Source of the DNA: Apostichopus japonicus
Lineage: Eukaryota; Echinodermata; Holothuroidea; Aspidochirotida; Stichopodidae
Assembly: GCF_037975245.1 (NCBI RefSeq)
Contig: NC_092575.1
Location: forward strand, 21,587,841 to 21,651,840
Length of the DNA: 64,000 nt
Direction of reading: 5' to 3'
Below the pieces are notes generated by a model, which saw nothing but the letters and a program-made list of their open reading frames with translations, was not told where the DNA came from and did no database searches. Below, in pieces: positions 47,308-58,590 of this stretch. Made by a program: the position numbers and the translations under genes. The number at the start of each line of letters is the position of its first letter. Within the stretch, counting starts at the first letter, position 1.

Positions 47308-47588
47308 ATTTCAACCAAAGGAACAACACAAACAAACCGAGGCTGCAGATCGGTTTAACCAAAGATTTAGACCAACCTTTAACCGTATAGACATTGAGAT
47401 GAAGCCGAGTACAGTGTGGTGCTGCTCCAGGTAGTCGCACAAACTTTTTGGTTAGAAGCTCATATCCTGAGAAGACCGACCATTTTATATTCTTCCAAGA
47501 GTGAGGCGGAGGTCTGTTCTCTACTGCCACAGACCCATCTTTTTGAAAGGCTACAAGACTCGTCCTCTCCGGCTGATATACTACCAAG

Positions 47589-48731
47589 ATGGAGGACGAT
47601 TCTGTCACCGACGTCTGCACGAGTTCTGACCTTCATATGAACGTAACGGTCGAGGCTATGCACCATTACATTTATTATCCGACTGAGAGGATCATCTTCT
47701 CTATCATCATGCCGTTTATAATCGTCTTCGGACTCATGAGCAACATCTTTCTCCTGTTTGTCATTTTCAAAATGGAGTGCATGAGAACGATAACCAACGT
47801 CTACCTCGGCAACTTGGCCGTGGCAGATATCATCTTCCTCTGCACGGGCCCGCTCATCAACTTTGTGGCCATGCAGAAGTCCCCGGTCAAGGCGGACCGG
47901 ACGTCCATCATAGGGTCCTCTTTTGGATGTGCCATGATCCGTAGTCCAAACTGGATCACCTACCATGTCTCTATACTGCTCATCACGGCCGTGACGCTGG
48001 AGAAGTACTGGGCCATCTGCAAGCCCATGTACTACAGAGGGATCAATAACGTCTTACGGACCTTCAAGATCGTGGTCGGGATCTGGCTCAGCTGCATGGT
48101 GGTGGGGTTCACCGTCTCCGGTATATTATCGTCGCATTTCCAAAAGTTTTGCATGAACTGGCCTCACCATGACGAATACCAGGACCTCCCGACCGAGGTC
48201 GCTTTCTGCAATTCGATATTCGACACCAGGGTAGCCGTGACGATGTTCGGCGTCATCTCCACTCTGACTGTCCTCATTTTCGTCATCGCCATGGTAGTCA
48301 ACATATTTCTATACAGTCTAATTATCCTTCAGCTTAAAGAGAAGATAGATGCCGAGAATAAACAGAGGTCGGACCCCACCGACGCCAACGTCAACATCAA
48401 GAGGACCAAGCGAAAACAACAGATGGTCCGCATGCTTTTGATTAACGCTATCGTACACTTTGTTCTACTTGTGCCTTCCCAATTACTGATATTTCTAGTC
48501 ACCGTTCACCTGGGAGATCTCTTATCGAAGGAAGTACGAAACAAGCTGAACTTTGCCTCCGAGGTGATGGTGGCGCTCAACTCATCCATCAACCCCATCG
48601 TGTACATGTTGCTAAACAGTCAATATCGTCGGTCGTTTTACAACGCTGCCAATTGCTGTAAGAAAGAGGGCGCCGGTTACATGACCGTACGTCGACCGAG
48701 ATCGACAAAGTCTACCGCAGTGGACGACTGA
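47589..48731 (+). CDS. Class A (rhodopsin-family) G-protein-coupled receptor, neuropeptide-receptor-like
   Basis: A 380-residue, single-exon seven-helix receptor of the plasma membrane. The N-terminus has one N-glycosylation site (N18-V-T). TM1 has the conserved Asn 52 (GLMSN), TM2 Asp 80 (NLAVAD), TM3 starts at Cys 114 and ends with E138-K-Y, TM4 has Trp 166, TM6 Pro 296 (LLVPSQ), TM7 NPIVY (335-339). A CC pair (356-357) after helix 8 may be palmitoylated. Cys 188 or 207 would pair with Cys 114. Three activation positions are unusual: Arg 3.50 is Lys 139, the TM6 toggle Trp is Leu 294, and the TM5 Pro is Ala 234. The overall look is of the TRH/neuromedin/ghrelin receptor group or a lineage-specific sensory expansion; the ligand cannot be told. 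The ATG has A at -3 and G at +4. The region is more GC-rich than its surroundings, as expected for a coding exon. Confidence 0.93.
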   Translation: MEDDSVTDVCTSSDLHMNVTVEAMHHYIYYPTERIIFSIIMPFIIVFGLMSNIFLLFVIFKMECMRTITNVYLGNLAVADIIFLCTGPLINFVAMQKSPVKADRTSIIGSSFGCAMIRSPNWITYHVSILLITAVTLEKYWAICKPMYYRGINNVLRTFKIVVGIWLSCMVVGFTVSGILSSHFQKFCMNWPHHDEYQDLPTEVAFCNSIFDTRVAVTMFGVISTLTVLIFVIAMVVNIFLYSLIILQLKEKIDAENKQRSDPTDANVNIKRTKRKQQMVRMLLINAIVHFVLLVPSQLLIFLVTVHLGDLLSKEVRNKLNFASEVMVALNSSINPIVYMLLNSQYRRSFYNAANCCKKEGAGYMTVRRPRSTKSTAVDD

Positions 48732-48838
48732 CCTTATGATGCACACAACAAATACCGACCCCCTGCAGGGGGTTTAACAATCGCCTCTCTCCTCGTGAAA
48801 AGTACGAGTGTATCACTGCAAATTTTTAAAACGAGAAG

Positions 48839-48844
48839 ATTAAA
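48839..48844 (+). terminator. Possible polyadenylation signal of the receptor gene
   Basis: ATTAAA, the commonest variant of AATAAA, 108 bases after the stop codon. No AATAAA is seen in the next several hundred bases, but the site is unproven. Confidence 0.25.
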
Positions 48845-51800
48845 TTACTATCCGGATGACCAAAAAATCAGCTTTTAAGGCTGTCCATTGGTGGACTATA
48901 TTTGTTTACATACAATTCAGATCGCTTTGTAATTGAATGCCCTCGAAACAATTCAAAATATGAAATGACTGGTATCCACCCAAATCATTTTCGAGATACT
49001 GAAAAGAAAACAACAATAGCGGTAGAGGCCAATGTTCCACCTGGAGCATGAGAATTTTACTGGCCCAAAGCTGCAGGTGTTCTATTCACCGAACCTACAC
49101 ATCTCTCCTACATAGTACATATCGGTCATCCCTTGTTTGCTTAGCTTCATCTTGTCGGGCAACCAAATTTGCTTCTTGTGAACATCCAAAAAGTAAGAGG
49201 TGGTGGTCCAAAGGGGACACACGGAAAAGGAGACATCCTGAAAAATTTGCCCAGCAAATGATACTTTACATTTTCTGAGGATTGAGGTCTTAAATGTATG
49301 AGAGAATCAAGAAGGGGACAGTAAATTTGTATAAATTCTTATGATTTGGAAAGTATTCCTAATCTGATTCTTAGTAAATCATGTAAAAAGAAGCAAAATA
49401 ATTTCTAAAGCAAAAAAAAAAGAAGTTTATTAAAATGTCCTGGGCATTCAGAAAGACTCTTTGCAAATGGAGGTATACAGTCCACTATAAGCCTGTAGTG
49501 TTTTATAATATCACATTTCAACCATAAACTGTCTCGCAGTATTTCCTGGCTTCTATAGTCATGAAAGACATGTGGTATTAATACATCCACAATTAGCTTA
49601 CTCCTTTAGAAGATGAAAATGTTCTCTGACCGTGTTAAAACTTTCCGACTTCAACCATGAATGTATGTTGTTTTTTGAAAACTTCCTTACACTAACATAC
49701 CTAACTGTGTTTGTAAACTGATTATGAGAAGGGAACAATTTTTTAAACTTTTGTAATGACTATAAATTTAAGGTATACATGTAAGCGAACCAAACTCTGT
49801 AGCACAACCAAGTAAGGGTGATAAAACAGCTCTCATCTTTAGTTCAATTTACTCCATGAAGGCGCAACTTTTATGGGCCATTCGCGAGGCCTGAGTATCG
49901 TTTACATTGCGATCAATAACTTGAGCCTTTATGAAAGAAAAGTCAAAAGTTACAGTGTTGATATAAAGTAATTGGGAAGGCACTAACAGACTGTTCATCT
50001 ATGTCAAAAAGTTTAATCGTACTTCAAGAACACACGAAAAAAGCGAGCAATTATTTGCCGCAACTTGAGTCGTAAATATGTCCCGGCCTCTTTGTCGAAG
50101 ACGACGGTCACAGCTGTTTGGAGAAGTTTCTTTAAATAACGATCAAAACTGACTATGATCTCAAATTTCTGTCGGTGTCATGAAAAGTTTAACATTAAAG
50201 GGGATCAGTCTCAAAAAAGTACCCTATATAAAAATGAATGTTCTTGCATAAACTATGATCCTTCTGTGATATTCTCAAACCCATGGAAATTGCTATTAAG
50301 CTGATTGTTTTAAGACACTAATTGACATCTGTTAATAGCATAAATGAATAATTAAATGTTAGCATTAAAGGTATTATATTGATCTTCTCAAAGCAAAGGT
50401 TCCATGGACTAAATGTCTGACAGTCACTTTCTTCATGCATGTAGGGGAGTAGAGGGCAGTCTTCCACATTAATTAAAGGACACACAAATCAACCATCATT
50501 ATTGGTCTCAGTAGAGCAATAGAGCTTAACATATTATGAAAATGTTCCTCCTGACGACAACTACTCCACTTTGTGAGATACAAAAAAATTATCATTTCTT
50601 CACACACGAAGGTGAAGACTTGATCAAGAATAAATATGATAGCACTGAGCCACAAGTGCTTCACTTTTTTTGGTATTTTTATTGCATTTTTGAGTATTTA
50701 TTACAAGGTCGATTTCCTGTAATGAAGATAGGTTTTCCAAAATACTGAAATCGAACATGCTGAACCTCTTTTTAGCATTACAGCTCCTAATGTATATACC
50801 TACTGATAAAACAGGGGATTTCAGCTAACATTCTACCTTGAAAAGATCAAAAAGATAAGCAAGGAGAAAGTAAAAGCCTTTCAGAATCTAGTGTCAATTA
50901 TGACCTTACAAATTTGCAAAATGACAGTTCACAGATAAGACTTCTATTAAAGGATAGGATATCTCACAAATGGATTTTTTTCCTCTTTTTTTTTAGCTGT
51001 TTTTGAAGAGTCTGTTTTACAAAGATCTCTCTAATATAAATCAAAGATAATGGTTGGTTTTGCATGTGTCCCTTTAATAACTCTTGGCAGTGAATTCACT
51101 ATGTATGGGATAGCATATTTATCACACAAATTGAATATACTCTTTGCATATGTGGAAGAAATGGACTTGTATTCTAATATTTCATGTCGTCAAATGCTTG
51201 GAAATCAATTCTGATTTGACCTGTCCTCCTTCTCGATAGTTCAAGATTCATCTGAGAATTGTCTGCTTTTGGTTAAGTTGTCCGGAAAACAGTTTTCTCG
51301 ATAACTTCATACTCAAAGAAGTACACATAATTACCTTAGAAGCATCTCTCTAGGTTACACACAAGACTAGAATGCAGTTTGTTACCATATTTTGATGTGA
51401 ACTTGGGAGAATTATGTTAATCCAATTAAACAGCAGAAGGAATAGGCTATAATATTCACTTGAAATTCATTAAATTCATTTAAATATTAGAAAGATCACA
51501 TCACTCGACAATTATATTACTTGTGTATATATCTTTATATCTTTTGAACAAAGAGTTAAGCAAAAGCTCAAATCATCTGAATTTCATTGTTTTCTTTCAT
51601 TCGTTCAGCTTAAAGTCACCCCCCCCCCCCAATTATCCTTTTGTTTTTAGTCTTTCATATGTGGAGAAAATCTGGGAACAGAATTTGGGGGATTATAGAT
51701 GTACGTCTAATAGTGGATGCTGACCTAAATTTCTTGTAGAAATTCTACACACTGTGCGAAGCCAAGATTAGTTTTTAACTAGTATTAGCGTTACGCACTG

Positions 51801-52040
51801 GATATATAAATTGGGAGGAAAAATATAACGCTAAATATGATGTACGGAAGAAATGGATATGATTTGTTATTATGTCGTAGAAACAGATATATCCAAGATT
51901 AACTCTTCAAAATGTTGATCTTTCTGGTAATTTCCTATAATTCTGGACCTGCTTCGAATACTCCCATACTGTGCTAGCACACTACAATATATTAGCCTAT
52001 TTTGTAACATCGATAGCATTCCATTTTGAAACTTTGTATC
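48845..52040. other. Stretch with no supported gene
   Basis: AT-rich with a C run at 51618-51629. No domain or splice pair that I can support. Confidence 0.4.
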
Positions 52041-52335
52041 CATGGGCAACCACAGGCATGTAGCCATGGGGGGGGGGGTGGGTGCATTCCCCCACCCAAA
52101 AAAAATCATTATTTTTCAAAATACATAGCTCAATAAAAGAAAAATGGTAAGGTTGTTTACCAACAGAAAAATGGAATATAAATGTAGGAAAAAAGATGGA
52201 AAAGAATGCACTTTCTAAGCCCCCTGAGATATAAGCAAAAATTTCCCCCTTCCCTTAGACCCCTCCCCCAGGATGGCCATTAATCCTCCTGCATTGATGT
52301 GTCTCCCCCCCCCCCTCCCCCGTGAATCTGTTACT
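52041..52335. repeat. Probable degenerate small transposon bordered by G and C runs
   Basis: Begins AGCCATGGGGG with a long G run at about 52067-52079 and ends in C runs (52263-52271, 52304-52322) after CCCCAGGATGGCCATTAAT. The layout and several words resemble 57500-57835 (CCTCCCCCAGG, then GGCCATCAGTC, then a C run), suggesting relatives of one family. No clean terminal repeats were found. Confidence 0.35.
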
Positions 52336-55026
52336 CTGGCTATTAGCCTGGGCGACCAGTGACTTATTCATTAACTCACGGAAGTCACATTATATACATG
52401 TATAGTCTTCACTTTACTACAGAGTATAGCAATTTGATCATGCATGGTCCACCATTAATCTCATTCCTATAGAAACCTATATATACTTATACCCTTCATA
52501 CACAGGACCCCATATATACAACTAATAAAAGCATGCACCCTGAAATTAAGTTCTTTGCTGGCCTTGAACTGATAACATCCTTCTTCTATTCCTTGAAGAA
52601 AACCCAAACAGCTGAAAATTGCTCTTCTATTGTGTGTCATGACACTGCAAACAATAGAGAACAATGGACCAGGGAATTGCTATTGTCCAAGTTGGTTCAC
52701 TTGTGGTAGTTCTGCTTGACTTACTGATGAATCAGCAAGTGTGTGTTAGTGTGCGTGTTTGTTAGTGTGTGAACACTGAATAGATATATTTATATTGTAG
52801 GCCTATGCCTTGCATGAGTCAACATGTTAATGCGTAAGGTACATTTAAGTACTATTGCAAAGCCATATATTCCATTCCACACTATGCATAATTTACTGAA
52901 AAGAATATCAAATCGTGTAAAATGGGACAATTAATTACAATAAAACCATTACATAACTTTAACATGCAGATATAAAAGTCTCATCCACAAAAGTTACTGT
53001 TCCCATCAGATGCAGCTGTGCTATATATATCGCCTATCTATGATTGGATACATATCCACATATATACAGATAGACAATGCACAATGCAGAAAGTTCTCTC
53101 TAATCTTCTGAACTGTAAATGAGCATTTTGAGAAAAGACTCGCAATAATATTCCGCACTGGCTAGATTTCACTTTGAATGACATAAGACCCAGGGCTGAC
53201 CAAACTTGTCAGATACTTGTGTTCTTCACACTCCAGTGACCATTCTTCTAAGATATATCACCCGCAACCTACAACACGTCGCCCACAAGAAACAAAATAA
53301 AAAATTTAATTAAAACAAAGACTTGGGAAAAGTCCAGCTCTCTGAGACTTGGTAAATACCATTTTGGACAAACTAGAATGACTATAAAACTAGCTCATAG
53401 TATCTCAGGCTTGATAATAGAAAGGGGTCATTTGTTCATAAAGTGCTTTCAGTAAACATCTGGATGATGGGTCATATTACACAATTCAAACTGACTCATA
53501 TATGATCTGTATATATAAGCCCAGTGTTAGCCAATGATATAAAAGGAAGTTTATAGTTATATAGCTTTAGTTGCCACAAAGAAAGTGCCAAGACATGAAA
53601 GTACAAAATTCTGAGCTTGTAACAACTCAAACTGCAAAGGGAACTAGCTGGAATACGATAGGGTAGCTTGTTTTCTAGGAATATATGCCTATATGAAGTA
53701 TAATGTGTACACTGTCATACAACTTGACAAGGAAGTGCAAGCTGTTGCACCCATTGTATACATAAGTATCTTAATTTTCTAAATCAAGTGGGGATATATA
53801 GGCTACTTTTTCCTGAAAAATATGCCATTAACAGTTTTCCTATTTTTGGTGCTAATTACTTTATAGCACAACTTTGTCTGTCTGATACGAGAAAGAGGGG
53901 ATGTTGTGGTTTTCTATTTTAACAAAGATGTCTCATCTTTGACATGTAGAAGCTGAACATGTGTATTTTTTAATCTGAATTTCTCAAAAAGACCTTTCCC
54001 TGCAGCACTAAAATATGGAGTACCTTACCTTACAAACAGCACAATACCAAAACAGCAAAATTATATATGAAAATAGTTTTACAGATATCGCCCAGGGGTT
54101 TCATCAGAATTTATTTATAAATAAGTTAAGTATGTAGGCTATAGGTAACACATTGCAGAAGTTAGATACATAATAATTTGCGAACTTTACTTGACAATCG
54201 GTCAAAATTGCTGCCCAGGCATTTCACAGTGCCCCGATTCACACTACCTACAATACATGAGCTACAACAGCTTGGATTACCATAGTAAACCTATATGCAC
54301 AGTATAAATTACACTTATGGCAGTACTAACATCAAATTGTTAGTTAATTGCATGCCAGGTGACACATTATGTTCATAAGTTACAACATAGGATTGCTCTA
54401 AGTTTAATGTCTTTATCAGTCTTAAACTGTAGTTTTGGGGTAAAATATCCTTGTCTTTATTATGAACTCTTCTTCATTCTCCAGTCCTGAGGTGTACTTG
54501 ACATATTATGAAAGTACAATTACATTAAGTCTGTGATGATATCAATCATGATCATATGCATGAACTTCTCTAATGTTCTTTTAATCAAATGTTGTTATGA
54601 TTGATTTCTAACAGATGTGTGATACATTAACTTTTGCTAATCTGTCAACATACTCTGAACAAAGGTTTCATCAAATCCACATTTTTTTCCTCTTTTTGCT
54701 TCTTTTTGTTTTATTTTTGTAGTCCATATTGTATTGTCCTCTGCAGATGTAAGGGAAGTGCACTTGCAGGAGAGGATAGATCTTCATTCTTCAGCTCTGC
54801 AATTGCCATGATGATGATGATGTCCATATATCTCATTCAATTGATGTCATCTTTGACAGTTATGTTGCATCTTTTGAGGATTAAACATTTCTATATCATG
54901 GTGGTATATGAACTTAATTATGTATAGTGATGCAGAAAGTTGAAACTAGTGCAATGTTAAACACAATGAACTTCTGCAAATGGCATATGTTTCTGTAGGA
55001 ATAGAACAAGTCCAGGGTTTGGGTAA
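52336..55026. other. Stretch with no supported gene
   Basis: AT-rich. A GTGTGTTAGTGTGCGTGTTTG patch lies near 52741-52770. If the minus-strand gene starting at 55735 continues, further exons should lie here or farther left, but I could not recognise any. Confidence 0.35.
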
Positions 55027-55122
55027 TTAAAACAATGAAGTTTGGGGATGCACATTACAGAATGTATAAGTTACAAATTTTTGATATGGCCAAGACCATA
55101 TGACTTTCAAATGCTTTGTTGA
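55027..55122 (-). CDS. Candidate second exon of a minus-strand gene
   Basis: On the minus strand a pyrimidine-rich TTTTCCTTTTGGTTGCAG acceptor is followed by an open stretch in the same phase as the exon at 55610-55735. It encodes STKHLKVIWSWPYQKFV and about 14 more residues before TAA at 55027. The pattern KVIW-x-WP-x-x-x-F followed by C resembles the start of the lumenal domain in alpha-1,3-fucosyltransferases (GT10: IW-x-WPF). The similarity is short and may be chance. The true exon may end earlier at a donor such as GTAACT or GTAATG. Intron size would be 487 bp. Confidence 0.35.
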   Translation of the reverse strand, partial: STKHLKVIWSWPYQKFVTYTFCNVHPQTSLF

Positions 55123-55609
55123 CTGCAACCAAAAGGAAAATCCAGCTTTCAAAATTAAGGGTCAATGTTTGCCAGACCCAAATCAAAGCTTCTCTTTGTA
55201 AACCATGGTATGTAACCTTGCATGATTTACAATATCTTTTATAGCCCATAGAACTAACTCTGTTGGACTAAACTTTGTTACTTTTCTTTTTTGAGTAGGG
55301 GCTAACATAAGTACCTCGCGATCAAGAGTTCCAAACAGACGACATATAACTGTCAATTTGTAGCTCTTACTTTAAAATTTTGTAGTAGCCTTGTGTGCAC
55401 GAAAACCTTTGCACATAGGCTAAGACAAGATATAGTCTATATCATGGTGAAAGTTGCATGACCTAACGTCCATTGAAACAGCATGTCAGAGCCTTGAATT
55501 CTATAAAGAAATAGCCTCGTAAAACTAAGGCCTAGGATGAGTAGACTTCATTAAGACTAGGCCAACGCTAATGTTATTATTACTATTAGTACGAAATATG
55601 ATGACTTAC

Positions 55610-55735
55610 GAATGCATCTTGTTTGGTCTGGATAGGAACTGAGTCAGTTGGTTTGAACATCAAACACAGTAAACACGAAACAACGATAAAGTTGAGAAGA
55701 ATTTTCCATTGTGGTTTGCTGTTCTGAACTTCCAT
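55610..55735 (-). CDS. Candidate first coding exon, signal-anchor protein
   Basis: A minus-strand ATG at 55735 opens 42 codons: a short polar segment MEVQNSKPQWK, a hydrophobic helix ILLNFIVVSCLLCLMF, and a polar stem KPTDSVPIQTKQDAF. The exon stops exactly at a consensus donor (GTAAGT, 55604-55609) in phase 0. This is the typical first exon of a type II Golgi enzyme, or less likely a secreted protein with an N-terminal signal peptide. The following candidate exon at 55122 keeps the frame. G follows the ATG, but the -3 position is T, so the start is only moderately strong. Confidence 0.5.
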
Positions 55736-56542
55736 GTAGTCGACAAAAGAGTGGATAATGCTTTAACCGAAATACAACCTGTTTTTAGAAAGACAAACCC
55801 GAGGGCTAAGATCTGTGAAGGTATGTATGTGTGGTTGTTTCAGTCCCCAGTCCCTGAAGAGCAGATCCAGCCTAAAACTTTCCACTTGAATACTGACAGT
55901 GACACTGTTTGGATTGATGTCCAGAGTCCTGAACTTGGTATAGGGTCACTTTCGTCTTTGATTGAAGGAATACGAAACAGTTTAAGTTTAAGCTTTCCTG
56001 ACTTCTTGGTTTGTTTGAGCATCCAGTGAAGCTTACCAGCTTGAGGTATAACAGTTGTTTCGCGAACTCGAAATAGCATTAGAGAACATGTTCACTTTCC
56101 CTACAAAAGTTTGTCACAGTTTAGCATGCAATATACAACTTCACACAAAGTTAATATCGAACTGCGCAATGACTGAGTCAACAACTTTGTTCCCTTTTCT
56201 ATGCACAGGTGTAAACAAAAGTTTTCTATGAACCCCACAACAGTAAAATGCAACTCACGCGCGGATATTATTACGCAATCCACGGAAGGCCCTGTCTCAA
56301 TAGCGAATCAGCGTAGGCCTATTATTTGTAGACCGTTATATCTATATATATGGTACATTTTCCTTGTTTCAGTTGTTTTTGTCTCATCGCTCCCATAGAG
56401 AAGATGAGATATTGCAATTGGGCCACATATATGGACGAGAAGGGGAGGACGAGATGGGGAGGGGGACGAGAGGGGAAGAAGGACGTCGAGAGGGGGACGA
56501 TCGAGAGGGGGGGGGGGGGGAGTGTATGTATGAAGGCTATGT
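55736..56542. other. Stretch with possible 5' end of the minus-strand gene
   Basis: Upstream of the candidate start at 55735. A plus-strand frame of 106 codons at 55709-56029 and a minus-strand frame at 55840-56079 overlap here, and neither has a recognisable motif. The region may include untranslated leader or promoter. 56420-56520 is a G-rich tract ending in a 14-base G run. Confidence 0.35.
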
Positions 56543-56793
56543 ATGTATTTTAGATACTCCTGCAAGCAGGAACTCGCGAAGAAGCCATCATTGCCGGGCA
56601 TATCAAAGCGGCAAAGCTGGCCGATCAAGCCAGTCTCTTAGATTCATATTTTTACGTCCATGATTATGAATTGTCAATTGTCAACAAATCTGTAACTGGA
56701 CGACATACTTTAACCTTGGAGTGACTCGAACTCGGGACCAATTATGATCGAAATAGGCACCGGTGTTATAACCACTGAGCTATAACCCCTCCC
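56543..56793 (-). mobile_element. tRNA-derived SINE, copy 2
   Basis: On the minus strand it starts GGGGTTATAGCTCAGTGG (A box region), continues with GAGTTCGAGTCACTCC (B box) and ATGTCGTCCAGTTACAG, GACAATTGACAATTCATAAT, TCTAAGAGACTGG, CGCGAGTTCCTGCTTGCAGG, and ends TCTAAAATACAT. It is collinear with 19455-19690. The tRNA head is better preserved here than in copy 1. Confidence 0.88.
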
Positions 56794-56981
56794 TAGAGTG
56801 CATGGCAAATTTACCGATACAAGCCCTCCCGCGAATGTTAATGCGCATATGTATACCGCTCTTTTACCCCGTCTGCCCAATATGTTTTCAGGAAGCAAAT
56901 TAATGGCACATAGTAATTTATTAAAAGGTGTGAGAAGAGTTTACTTTTGTAAATGCTACTGTGGCCCAGATGGGACATAAG

Positions 56982-57440
56982 ACAATTTCAACATTTTATC
57001 TCAAAATTTCTATTGTTTCATCTCAACAGCTTAGCCTTCTTTCCTAACATTTTCGACTGCTTTCTGAGAATCTTTTTTCATATTTCTAGAAATTTGAACT
57101 CTTTTCCCAAAAATCTAGCTGTTGTCTCGAAATATAGCAATTGTCTGTTTACCGAAATTTCTGAATTTGATCTCAGAATTCAACTGTTTCATCACAAAAC
57201 TTACCTGATATCTGAAATTCCACTTATTTTGACTTTTTATACGCTGAATTTCTTTCATAAAAAAGAAAAATTTCGACTAGGAAAATTTCGAAAGCCTGTT
57301 TATCTCGAGAAAAATTCAACTATTTTCTCTGACTTATTCTGAAAACATGTTTGTATAGAAATTTTGGCGTCGCTCAAATTTCGACTATTCAATCTCAAAA
57401 CGTCCATTATATTCTCATATCACCACTTTTTCATGTCGAA
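56982..57440 (+). repeat. Highly degenerate minisatellite, unit about 22-25 bp
   Basis: Variations on ATCTCGAAATTTCAACTATT (for example TATCTCAAAATTTCTATTG, TGTCTCGAAATATAGCAATT, TCTCGAGAAAAATTCAACTA, CTCAAATTTCGACTATTCA) recur across the interval. A 129-codon open frame inside is explained by the repeat, whose T- and C-rich plus strand rarely makes stops. Confidence 0.65.
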
Positions 57441-57446
57441 ACGATG

Positions 57447-57833
57447 GGGTGGCGTAGTACGGTGCTAGTACTATGGAGGCAACTATAACGGTAACGACAG
57501 GTTACCGTTATGGGGGGAGGAAGTAGCATTCCGCCCCCCCCCCCCCCGCTTCGCAAGTCAGAAAACCCCTTTTTCATTTCCAAATGAGAAAAAAATCTCA
57601 CTTGGAGCACCAAATAGCATCTAAGGCCAGGTGAAAATGCAAAATTATTTACAAAATGGAGTGGGAGTTGAAGTGTGCTACATTGCACCAAATTGCATCT
57701 GAGGCCACCTGGAAATGCAAAAAAAAAAATCCAAAGGGGAGGGGAAAACCCCTCCCCTTACACGCCTCCCCCAGGCCGGCCATCAGTCTTCAGCCCCCCC
57801 CCCCCACTCAAAAGTACCTTCCTACGCCACTGA
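57447..57833. mobile_element. Probable MITE with GTGGCGTAG ends
   Basis: GGGTGGCGTAGTA at the left and TACGCCACTG at the right (57822-57831) are inverted. The interior holds a perfect hairpin, two C runs, and a diverged duplication (GCACCAAATAGCATCTAAGGCCA against GCACCAAATTGCATCTGAGGCCA at about 57607 and 57686). Ends of the CAGTGGCG type are widespread in hAT-like non-autonomous elements. The left CA is missing, and I see no clear target duplication. Confidence 0.5.
57485..57511. other. Perfect 11-bp hairpin
   Basis: ATAACGGTAAC (57485-57495), loop GACAG, GTTACCGTTAT (57501-57511), without mismatch. Confidence 0.85.
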
Positions 57834-58390
57834 CCGTTGAAATGAGGTCGGCCCTATTATGAGATACTCGAGCACTCCAGATCATTGCATATATGCAAAG
57901 ATCCAACTGAATATGATCACTGGGAGGGAGGGAAGGGGAAGAAGAATATGAGAAAATAGTGAGAAAATAATGAGCTGTAAAGAGAAACATTTTGATGGGG
58001 TAAAAGCGTTTAGGTGATCTTCAGTCACAAAGAACTATTTCAAGTAAAATATAAAAGCACTAACGAAAACACCACACACACTACATCACTATAGTACAGC
58101 GTCAGTACGCCAGGGCATCGAGGCGCCTCGAGCCTATAGGTACCCCGGTACACAGCGAACATTACCTACCGTTCATTGAACAGTGACAGCTGGAGTAACA
58201 ACGATAAGAAGATATACCCTAACTAAGGAATATCAATGCGCCTAATGCGGTTATACATAGTACATTGCAGGTACTATATCTACAACAAATATTATATTTA
58301 AATCATAACATTTCTACCTTTTCTTACTTTATTTTATTCGCTCGATTTATAGGGGACCCATTTTATCCTTGGACCCTACATGGAACCCCC
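57834..58390. other. Stretch with no supported gene
   Basis: Contains a purine patch at 57922-57945 and a palindrome GAGGCGCCTC at 58120-58129. No exon recognised. Confidence 0.4.
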
Positions 58391-58590
58391 ATCCCAGCAA
58401 ACACAACGTTTTCAAAACGTTATTAAAACGTTTCGTCTTTTGTTTTGATAACGTTATTTGTGGTGTAATAAATGTCTCGAAAACGTTTTCAGGCTATTAT
58501 TTCAAAACATTTTTACGTTAAAACGTTATAAAAACATATTTTAGAGGCTCTTTTAAAATTTTTATGATAACGTTTTGTGTTTGCTGGGAT
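58391..58590. mobile_element. Palindromic MITE, 200 bp
   Basis: Starts ATCCCAGCAAACACAACGTT and ends with the complement (AACGTTTTGTGTTTGCTGGG then AT). The first and last 15 bases are exact inverted repeats. The interior repeats AAAACGTT in both orientations at least six times (AACGTTTT, AAAACGTTATTAAAACG, GATAACGTTATT, TTACGTTAAAACGTTATAAA), so it would fold over most of its length. No coding capacity. Confidence 0.8.

Noticed and set aside
56953-57342. 129-codon plus-strand frame rich in Phe and Leu
   Set aside because: Explained by the T- and C-rich degenerate minisatellite.
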